This document shows positions 57,584-64,000 of a DNA stretch of 64,000 nt, piece by piece. Position numbers and translations under genes: made by a program. The DNA lies in assembly GCA_020051155.1 (NCBI GenBank), contig JAGVJK010000017.1, positions 1 to 64,000 of the forward strand, read 5' to 3'. This DNA comes from Gammaproteobacteria bacterium (GTDB lineage Bacteria > Pseudomonadota > Gammaproteobacteria > UBA1113). The notes beneath the pieces were generated by a model. That model had not been told where the DNA came from, searched no databases, and saw only the letters and a list, made by a program, of their open reading frames with translations. How positions within the stretch are numbered: position 1 is the stretch's first letter; every line of letters starts with the position of its first letter.

Positions 57584-58773
57584 GTTAATACTGCCTCTGC
57601 TAACACTAATACACTAAAATCTAAGACTACTGTAATTAAAATAATGTGCATAATATTCGGCAAAATGTGATTTGCCAAAATACGTCCATCCTTAGTACCT
57701 AGGAGTTTTGCCGCTTGAATGTAATCTAACTCGCGCAATTTTAATGTTTCCGCACGCAACACGCGGCATAGACTGGTCCAACTTGTAATGCCCAAAATAA
57801 AACATAATGCTAACAAGCGAATATCGGCGCGTGCGTTTAAGGTGGTAAAGGTCTCTGGGTGATTTGTAATGTAAATTTGTATGGAGAGTATCGCTGCAGC
57901 AATTAATAATACGCCCGGGATAGAACTCAAGGTAGTATAAAGATATTGTACGATATCATCTATCAAGCCCCCCCAATAACCTGCCATCATTCCTAAAATG
58001 ACAGCAAAGGGTACCATCACTAAACTGGTTAATGTCCCAATTAAAATTCCCGTGCGAATACTTTTGATAGCTGCATAAAGAACATCTTGTCCCACTTTAT
58101 CGGTGCCAAACACATGATAATAAGGAATCAACAACATCGTCGTTGAAATCAGGAAAAATAAGACCGCGAGAGTTACCAGTAACGTATACCAAGGAAAGTT
58201 TGTTTTTTTACAAAATATCCTTTGCCATGCTTGATTAAACGAGTGCTGTCGATAACTCATGATTAACAGGAGTACTGAGATCAAGCACGCCATGCCGAGC
58301 AAGGTAAACACAGCACCTTGTGCGACACAAGCAGCAATGGTGGGAGTGGGTACTGCATGAGTCATCGTGATAATAGTTAATGGTAAATAATCACGAACCC
58401 AATCACCATTGGGAAGTAGCTTACTTTGTTTCGTATATAACTTTGTTGCTAACGGTGCAGAGTACGTTTTTTCAGTGATGCGCCCCAATGGTGCCATGAG
58501 ATTATCTAAAACACTTTCTACTTGTGTAGAATACTGCGTGAGCGCGCCATTCGTAGTCTCTGGCAACGCGCGAACAAAATGTATTGAGTCTAATAAAGCT
58601 ACTAAAAAATAGAGTATGACTATCAGTAATGATAAAAGTCCTAAGGGTTTCTCGAGCACTTTTTTCCAGGGACGACGCCAATGTTCTTTACGAAGCGCCA
58701 TAAAAATTAGCAAAATAAATGTTGCAAGCAAGGCAAACAGTAACGCATCGGATGTTAGCAAAATAATTCGCAC
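57385..58773 (-). CDS. Peptide ABC transporter permease (DppC/OppC type) with long N-terminal extension
   Basis: A 462-residue permease starting with GTG (GGGAG upstream). The C-terminal part (about 215-462) is a standard DppC core with FGTDKVGQDVLYAAIKSIRT, GLIDDIVQYLYTTLSSIPGV, REL-type loop AETLKLRELDYIQAAKLLGT and AVLTYVGVGVDPSTFSWGNM. The first 210 residues carry two to three more hydrophobic stretches and a periplasmic part (SAPLATKLYTKQSKLLPNGD), longer than in typical DppC (about 300). It is 10 nt after the DppB-type gene. The last 199 nt overlap the plus-strand glycosidase gene. Confidence 0.9.
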   Translation of the reverse strand: MRIILLTSDALLFALLATFILLIFMALRKEHWRRPWKKVLEKPLGLLSLLIVILYFLVALLDSIHFVRALPETTNGALTQYSTQVESVLDNLMAPLGRITEKTYSAPLATKLYTKQSKLLPNGDWVRDYLPLTIITMTHAVPTPTIAACVAQGAVFTLLGMACLISVLLLIMSYRQHSFNQAWQRIFCKKTNFPWYTLLVTLAVLFFLISTTMLLIPYYHVFGTDKVGQDVLYAAIKSIRTGILIGTLTSLVMVPFAVILGMMAGYWGGLIDDIVQYLYTTLSSIPGVLLIAAAILSIQIYITNHPETFTTLNARADIRLLALCFILGITSWTSLCRVLRAETLKLRELDYIQAAKLLGTKDGRILANHILPNIMHIILITVVLDFSVLVLAEAVLTYVGVGVDPSTFSWGNMIDGARLEIAKDPLVWWPLTSAFLFMFVFILAANLLADSVRDAFDPRAED

Positions 58774-58783
58774 GAGTGACTCC

Positions 58784-59779
58784 CTATGATCCCGCTTGAG
58801 ATGATCCTAACCTGACACGTGGGTCCACCAAGGTGTAAGAAATATCTGTCAAGATTAAACCAACAATATATAATACAGATCCTAAAAACACCATGGCTCT
58901 AACTATCGCAAAATCTTGCCGAGTAATAGCATCAATGGTATAACTGCCCAAGCCGGGAATACCAAAAAAAGATTCTAATAATAAGCTTCCCAAAAATAAA
59001 CTTGGGATAATAACTACGAGCCCTGTTAAAATGGGAATCATCGCATTTTTTAAAACATGCGTGAGTAAGATGCGTTGTTGTGATAAACCTTTAGCGCGAG
59101 CAGTTCTCACGTAATCTTTGTATTGCTCTTCTAAAAAAAGCGTTCGATACCAACGCGTTCCCATACCAATGCCAGTAATGACGCCCACAATCACCGGCAA
59201 GATTACAAACTTAACGGCATCAAGTCCCGACTGATACCCAGAAATAGGTACCCAATGAAATACTTTAGCTAAGATAAATTGCCCGGCGATGATATAAAAT
59301 AACGATGAAATAGACATTAAAATAACACATAAGATAGCGCCCCCCACTTCTACATAGGTTTGCCGAAAAAAAATCAATAGCAATGCCATAGTAATGTTGG
59401 TGAGCAACCCCAGTAATAAGATGGGAACAGCAATCGCTAAGCTGGGCAACATACGGTGGCGAATATCATAGCTAATGTTTCGTCCGGAGTCTGACATTCC
59501 AAAATTGAAAGTAAAAAGCGTTAAGGATTTAGTAAAAAATAATGTGTTCGTTACCTTAGAAATCCCAGACGCTTTTTCATTATAAAACATTGGCACATCA
59601 TAACCGTGCTCAGATTTCCATAGTTGGATGGCGGAAGGTGTTACATATTTTTGACCTAAGTAAGCGCGCGCCATATCATCCGGTGAATTCACTGCAAAAA
59701 ATAATAAAAAGGTAATAATGTTTACGCCTAATAATACGGGGATGGCATACAGGATTCGTCTTAAAAGATAGTTAAACAT
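58784..59779 (-). CDS. Peptide ABC transporter permease (DppB/OppB type)
   Basis: A 331-residue permease. The N-terminus YLLRRILYAIPVLLGVNIIT is the standard start of the family. A periplasmic loop follows. The core has FQ-type YRTLFLEEQYKDYVRTARAK and GLSQQRILLTHVLKNAMIPI (the EAA loop for the ATPase), and FGIPGLGSYTIDAITRQDFA. It starts 1 nt after the binding-protein stop and is followed by the second permease. Confidence 0.93.
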   Translation of the reverse strand: MFNYLLRRILYAIPVLLGVNIITFLLFFAVNSPDDMARAYLGQKYVTPSAIQLWKSEHGYDVPMFYNEKASGISKVTNTLFFTKSLTLFTFNFGMSDSGRNISYDIRHRMLPSLAIAVPILLLGLLTNITMALLLIFFRQTYVEVGGAILCVILMSISSLFYIIAGQFILAKVFHWVPISGYQSGLDAVKFVILPVIVGVITGIGMGTRWYRTLFLEEQYKDYVRTARAKGLSQQRILLTHVLKNAMIPILTGLVVIIPSLFLGSLLLESFFGIPGLGSYTIDAITRQDFAIVRAMVFLGSVLYIVGLILTDISYTLVDPRVRLGSSQAGS

Positions 59780-59780
59780 A

Positions 59781-61952
59781 TTAATACCTCTTCGGTGGTG
59801 AATGCTGTTTTTTCCGATAACGTATGATTACTGGGAGTAACAAGGCAATCACTATGATTAATAATAACCACAGTGGCCAAAAAATAGGTTGATTCCAAGT
59901 GCGTTGCAATTGTCGGCGCAACGCTGGATCCACTTGTAAATATTTTAAAGTGTTATTAGCAAACATGTTAGGTTTGGTTGGACTCACCCACTGATGAGAG
60001 AGCACAAATGTTTTTGGATTAAAGCCCCACATCCAAGGGGCATCATTACGGGCGATCGCAACCATCTGATCAATGATTTTTTGTCGTTCAGGAGAATTTT
60101 CCATGTTTTTCATTTTTACAAAGAGAGCATCGTAGTCGGAGTTCTCATAGTTTGCTGCATTTTCACCGCCATGTTTTACTTTACCGTTGGGACCATATAA
60201 TAAAAATAGGAAGTTTTCTGGATCAGGATAATCAGCAGTCCATCCCCAAAAAAATACTTGGGCATTGCCCGTGCGCATTTTTTCTTGAAAGCGATTGTAT
60301 TGAGTGGCACGTACATATAATTGAATGTCTAACTTGGCAAATTGTTTTCGCATCCACTCTACCATGGCGCGCTCATCTGGGCTGCCGGTGGAAACTGCAT
60401 CGTAATTGAGAAGTAACGGTTTGCCCGTTTTTGCTTCACGCCCTTCGGGATATCCCGCTTGTGCGAGCAATCGTTTTGCTTCATCTAATGAGCGGCGCTG
60501 TGCATGATTGCCCTGCCATTGATAAACGATCGGATTCATTCCCATCTCACCAGTATGAGAACCAAAGATTCCTTGTGGGATAGGACCTTGCGCTGACACA
60601 CCGCGGCCATTTAAAAAAATAGAAATGTATTCTTCCGTATCTAATGCAATGGAGATAGCTTGTCGCAATGCTTGCGCGCGTTTAGTATTGCCACCGACGA
60701 TAGGATCTAACATATTAAAGCCAAGATAGAAGAGCCCTGGATCGGTGCTGGTATTTAAGTAAATACCCCGATCGCGAAATTGCTGACTCACCTCTAATTG
60801 CCCATGCTCTGTCACGCGGATGGCTTGATCATAACTATCCGCACTAATTCCAGATTTATCATAGTAACCTTGCAGAAATTTATTCCAATGGGGAATGCTT
60901 TCTTTTTCTAAGGTGTATACGGCCCGGTCCACCAACGGTAATTTTTTCCCTGCATTTTTCAAAAATCCTGCGGCTTTGTCAGTTGGCATGCCTTCTGTTG
61001 GATAATATTCTTCGTGAAAATTCGGGTTTTTCTCTAGCACAATTTGCGCATTGGGATTATTTTCAATCATTTGATAAGGACCGGTTCCAATGGGAAACCA
61101 ATCCAACGTGATATTTTTATCTTTCATCCCTGGCTGCGAATAAAAAGCATCAGCTTCCCACGGAATCGGCGCAAAAAAAGGCATCGCTAACCAATAAACA
61201 AATTGCGGATACTTTCCTGTAATTGTAATTTCATAGGTGTATCGATCTAACAAGCGTGCACCTGCTAAGGGGTAAGGACGTAAATCAAAAAAACATTCTG
61301 CCGGTTGTTTCTCAGAAACTTTTTGTAATTGTTGTATGTAATCTTTCATTCCCAGAATATAGCCGCTGAGAAAGCCAGCAATGGGTGATTGTACTCTGGG
61401 ACTTGCTAGACGTTTAATTTCATAGACATAATCATCGGCGGTTAATTCACGAGTGTCTTGCTGCTTGAAATCAGCTAAGGTATGAATATGTTTTAACTCT
61501 GGCGCGGATAAAGATAAGTTAGAATAATGCCCTTGTTTTTTTACAAATGCTGGGTGTGGTTGGTAAAAAATACCGGGCTTAATGTGAACGGTATACACTG
61601 TGTAAGCGATATTCGATGCATTGGCTGAGACGGGATGATGCTGTTGATCTTCATAGCGAGGTATTGGTACGGCAGTGGCAGTTAACGGCACTAACTGATA
61701 GGGCCGCAATAAGTAATGATATTGCAAAGGTGGCTCATAAATTTGCGCAGTAAAAACATTTTCATTACTTGAGTAGGATTTTGCTGGGTCTAGCGTTTTT
61801 GGTTGATCACTAAAGACCGTATAGAGTGTATTGTCTGTGCCTTGTGTACGTTCGGAGGCATGAGGATCATTTAATACTTTATGGCGACAACCGGCGATGC
61901 AGAGTAATGCGCTGATGAAAATGAGCACGATTATTTTTCTGCATCCTAGCAT
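59781..61952 (-). CDS. Peptide-binding lipoprotein (SBP_bac_5) with a C-terminal membrane helix
   Basis: A 723-residue solute-binding protein. The lipobox is LLCIAGC (Cys22). The body has the family-5 pattern: FSDQPKTLDPAKSYSSNENV, FTAQIYEPPLQYHYLLRPYQ, PIGTGPYQMIENNPNAQIVL, LGFNMLDPIVGGNTKRAQAL and FFWGWTADYPDPENFLFLLY. It ends in a hydrophobic helix (FWPLWLLLIIVIALLLPVII) and a basic tail. Usual family proteins have no such helix, so this one is anchored at both ends. It is the first gene of the operon with the permeases. Confidence 0.92.
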   Translation of the reverse strand: MLGCRKIIVLIFISALLCIAGCRHKVLNDPHASERTQGTDNTLYTVFSDQPKTLDPAKSYSSNENVFTAQIYEPPLQYHYLLRPYQLVPLTATAVPIPRYEDQQHHPVSANASNIAYTVYTVHIKPGIFYQPHPAFVKKQGHYSNLSLSAPELKHIHTLADFKQQDTRELTADDYVYEIKRLASPRVQSPIAGFLSGYILGMKDYIQQLQKVSEKQPAECFFDLRPYPLAGARLLDRYTYEITITGKYPQFVYWLAMPFFAPIPWEADAFYSQPGMKDKNITLDWFPIGTGPYQMIENNPNAQIVLEKNPNFHEEYYPTEGMPTDKAAGFLKNAGKKLPLVDRAVYTLEKESIPHWNKFLQGYYDKSGISADSYDQAIRVTEHGQLEVSQQFRDRGIYLNTSTDPGLFYLGFNMLDPIVGGNTKRAQALRQAISIALDTEEYISIFLNGRGVSAQGPIPQGIFGSHTGEMGMNPIVYQWQGNHAQRRSLDEAKRLLAQAGYPEGREAKTGKPLLLNYDAVSTGSPDERAMVEWMRKQFAKLDIQLYVRATQYNRFQEKMRTGNAQVFFWGWTADYPDPENFLFLLYGPNGKVKHGGENAANYENSDYDALFVKMKNMENSPERQKIIDQMVAIARNDAPWMWGFNPKTFVLSHQWVSPTKPNMFANNTLKYLQVDPALRRQLQRTWNQPIFWPLWLLLIIVIALLLPVIIRYRKKQHSPPKRY

Positions 61953-62040
61953 GTTTTATCCCTTTTATCAGGAAAGAGAGTTGTGCACCTCTGCCCTATT
62001 GTTTCTGAGCCCCGTTATCATCCGAGCTCTTATCCATCTC

Positions 62041-63624
62041 TTAGCTATTTATCTTAATCTTAGCCTGACGCAGAACACTTTGGTAAAAGTGATCAAACGC
62101 AGCTAATCCATAGCTCCTCTCTACCTCTTGTGTCGGCCGCGCTTTTTCTGTAGCGGATAATTGTTTATTCGCACCAGAAATCACGCGATTTAAAACAATC
62201 ACTGCACGGTCGCCATTACCTAAGGCGACATCCGCTGCAACCGGTGAAGTTCCTTTCGGTTTCAAATTAAAGGCCTGCGTTACTAACTCGACAGGCAACA
62301 CACTTTTGCGATCAATCATCTGATCTATTTTCCATTGTAGCTGATATTGCTGTGCTATTTCTGGAAGAGTTTTTCCTTTATTTAATGCTTGCACAATGTC
62401 TGTTGTTTTTTGTTGTAGTTGCTGCTGTACACCTTGTTGCTTAAGTAGAGCTAGAATTTGTTGTTGAACTTCTGACAATGGTTTTATAGTACTTGGTTTT
62501 TTCTGAGCAATACGTATCACTATTTGCTCGCGATCATTAATATTGATCACACTGCTATTATAGCCCTGAGTATAAACTTCCTCACTGAAGGCTTGTGTGA
62601 GCACCGCTTTATTACTGGTAAGCCCATCCGCAGAACCTTGACGATCAATAAAGGGCGTGGTCATCACCGTTAAATTTAGGGTTTTAGCCACATCCACTAA
62701 GGAGTTCGGATTTTCGTAACTTAAATTTGCTAATTTTTCTGCATCCGCTGCAAACTGTTGCTCAGCTTTACGTTGAGCGAGCAACTGTCGAATCGCCGGC
62801 GTTGCTTCTTCGAAAGTTTGTTGATGCCCTTTAATGAAAAAATTATCTTTATTCTCATCATAATATTGGCGCAACTCTGTATCAGCAACATGCGTTTGTT
62901 TAGTTAAGGCATCTAATGAAAGAACCACATAGGCTAATTGCACTTGTTCCGGGATTTGGAATTGTTGTGTATGTTTTTCATAATAGGTTTTAATATCACC
63001 TTCGGTAATAGGTGCATTTTCTCTAACAGATTGTTGAGAGAGAATGGCATAACTAATTTGACGAGTTTGATCACGTAAATTCATCATTCGCTGCAAATCA
63101 GAAGGTAAAGCAAATGCTGTACTTAAAAAAGATGCTTGCACTTGCTGCATCAATAATTCATCGTGCAATTGTGCGAAATATTGTTCGCGAGTTAACTGTA
63201 AATTACTTAATAATAAAGAAAAACGTTGCTGGGAGAACTGACCATCCACTTGCAATTGAGGCAATTGCATCAGCATGCCTTCCATTTCGCCGGGCGTTAC
63301 TAAATAGTGTGCTGCTTGCGCACGTTGTAATAACGCGCGTCTTGCAATGAGGGATTGTAAAAGTTCTTGTTTGATAGCTTTATCTGCTTCCGGAGTATTC
63401 GGTAAAGCAAGACCCGCTTCTTGTTGGCGCTGTTGAAATTGTTTAAAGGCGGTATCTAATTCATGTTCAGTGATTGCAGTACCATTGATCTTAGCAACGG
63501 TGACATCACCACTGCCATGATTGAAATAATTGCTAACGCCCCACATGGCAAAGGTCAGGCTGATAAATCCTAACAAAATAGCCGCAAACCATCCTTTCAC
63601 TTTATCATGAATATTTTGTAACAT
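62041..63624 (-). CDS. ppiD: PpiD-like periplasmic chaperone lacking the parvulin domain
   Basis: A 527-residue protein (E. coli PpiD is 623). The N-terminal anchor (VKGWFAAILLGFISLTFAMWG) and the SurA-like helical part (about 40-215) are typical. At about 265-290, where a parvulin domain of about 95 residues should follow the YYDENKDNFF segment, the chain goes straight to FEEATPAIRQLLAQRKAEQQ. The isomerase motifs (AAHIL, GGDLGF, GYHLIK) are missing. The C-terminal chaperone part is present. It should work as a chaperone at the SecYEG exit but without isomerase activity. It lies after tRNA-Asp, as in relatives. Confidence 0.9.
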   Translation of the reverse strand: MLQNIHDKVKGWFAAILLGFISLTFAMWGVSNYFNHGSGDVTVAKINGTAITEHELDTAFKQFQQRQQEAGLALPNTPEADKAIKQELLQSLIARRALLQRAQAAHYLVTPGEMEGMLMQLPQLQVDGQFSQQRFSLLLSNLQLTREQYFAQLHDELLMQQVQASFLSTAFALPSDLQRMMNLRDQTRQISYAILSQQSVRENAPITEGDIKTYYEKHTQQFQIPEQVQLAYVVLSLDALTKQTHVADTELRQYYDENKDNFFIKGHQQTFEEATPAIRQLLAQRKAEQQFAADAEKLANLSYENPNSLVDVAKTLNLTVMTTPFIDRQGSADGLTSNKAVLTQAFSEEVYTQGYNSSVININDREQIVIRIAQKKPSTIKPLSEVQQQILALLKQQGVQQQLQQKTTDIVQALNKGKTLPEIAQQYQLQWKIDQMIDRKSVLPVELVTQAFNLKPKGTSPVAADVALGNGDRAVIVLNRVISGANKQLSATEKARPTQEVERSYGLAAFDHFYQSVLRQAKIKINS

Positions 63625-63723
63625 GTATTTCCTCAGCTGACGAAAGATTAACCTTAGGAACTCGATTATAACAAGAGTTTCATTGCTTTGACACTTATTA
63701 AGATTGATTGAGAATTAATGTAA

Positions 63724-63751
63724 AAAGCACAATCTATTTGGATTGTGCTTT
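63724..63751 (-). terminator. Terminator of the hupB-tRNA transcript
   Basis: AAAGCACAATC (63724-63734) and GATTGTGCTTT (63741-63751) pair at all 11 positions around a 6-nt loop; on the minus strand TTTTTA follows. It lies 23 nt after tRNA-Asp, separating the tRNAs from ppiD. Confidence 0.88.
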
Positions 63752-63773
63752 CTTTTATGATGTCATATGAAGT

Positions 63774-63850
63774 TGGCGGAGTGGACGGGGCTCGAACCCG
63801 CGACCCCCGGCGTGACAGGCCGGTATTCTAACCAACTGAACTACCACTCC
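63774..63850 (-). tRNA. tRNA-Asp (GTC)
   Basis: 77 nt including an encoded CCA. The 7-bp acceptor stem GGAGTGG/CCACTCC is perfect with G as discriminator base. The anticodon loop reads CTGTCAC on a CCGGC/GCCGG stem, giving anticodon GUC. The T-arm has GGTTCGAGCC and the D-arm AGTTCAGTTGGTTAG. It is 13 nt downstream of tRNA-Val. Confidence 0.98.
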
Positions 63851-63863
63851 ATGAATCTTATCG

Positions 63864-63939
63864 TGGTGGGTGCTGAGGGGCTCGAACCCGCGACCCTCGC
63901 CTTGTAAGGGCGATGCTCTACCAACTGAGCTAAGCACCC
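63864..63939 (-). tRNA. tRNA-Val (TAC)
   Basis: 76 nt including an encoded CCA. The acceptor stem GGGTGCT/AGCACCC is perfect, with A as discriminator base. The anticodon loop is CTTACAA on a TCGCC/GGCGA stem, giving anticodon UAC (Val). T-arm GGTTCGAGCC is standard. It lies 12 nt after hupB. Confidence 0.98.
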
Positions 63940-63951
63940 GATATCGATTTT

Positions 63952-64000
63952 TTAGTCGGCCAAGTTTACCGCTTCTTTTAACTTATTACCAGCTTTTATT
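63952..64000 (-). CDS. hupB: 3' end of the HU DNA-binding protein gene (partial)
   Basis: Only the last 15 codons and the TAA are in the window, reading IKAGNKLKEAVNLAD. This matches the end of HU proteins (FKAGKALKDAVN). The order hupB-tRNA-Val-tRNA-Asp-ppiD (usually lon before it) is conserved in relatives, which supports the call. The rest of the gene lies beyond the right edge. Confidence 0.72.
   Translation of the reverse strand, partial: IKAGNKLKEAVNLAD

Overview
The window is a low-GC (roughly 40%) gammaproteobacterial chromosome segment, most likely from a Legionellales-type intracellular bacterium (Legionella, Coxiella or Berkiella relatives). Three things suggest this. Core gene order is gammaproteobacterial (serS-rarA-lolA-ftsK with divergent trxB-infA; smc-zipA; hupB-tRNA-Val-tRNA-Asp-ppiD). 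There are host-directed protein types: U-box, ankyrin and TPR-ankyrin proteins, and a 3,124-residue protein with a SecA-type motor. One of these genes is preceded by a PmrA-like tandem TTAA box, the element known to control many Legionella/Coxiella Dot/Icm substrates. The genus is inferred, and no secretion-system genes lie in the window.

Layout. Positions 1-8.6 kb are accessory: a membrane U-box protein, a small secreted protein, two toxin-antitoxin modules (hicAB and yefM-yoeB), a VOC-fold protein, a 734-residue ankyrin protein, a pirin (YhhW-type) pseudogene with an internal deletion, a zinc-sensing diguanylate cyclase (DgcZ type) and a TPR-ankyrin protein. Positions 8.8-18.2 kb hold one giant minus-strand gene: HEAT-like helices, then a complete SecA-like DEAD motor, then membrane segments and a coiled coil. 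Positions 18.4-28.2 kb carry arginase, a methyltransferase, an MFS transporter, malic enzyme, an outer-membrane beta-barrel, motAB, queH and a YtcJ-type amidohydrolase. Positions 28.2-29.4 kb hold a small unknown gene between two related long hairpins.

Positions 29.4-51.5 kb are mostly housekeeping: serS-rarA-lolA-ftsK, trxB, infA, an Mla/Pqi-like lipid-transport operon with no ATPase gene, zipA, smc, an amino-acid antiporter, the polyamine importer potABCD, pyrC and rnt. Positions 51.9-54 kb are iron and redox genes: a 2-Cys peroxiredoxin, bfd-bfr behind a Fur box, and grxD. Positions 54.5-62 kb encode a peptide ABC importer whose fused ATPase is separated from the permeases by a phosphodiester-glycosidase gene on the other strand. 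The window closes with ppiD (lacking its parvulin domain), two tRNAs and the 3' end of hupB.

Intergenic DNA is rich in large palindromes. At least four long hairpins (28230, 29219, 45691, 54347) begin within about 30 nt after a stop codon, and three of them share a conserved core while their arms differ in sequence yet stay self-complementary. REP-like GTGCCTGACACC pairs and a TCATCCCCGCG-type palindrome also recur. Together these look like mobile or terminator-like 3'-end elements.
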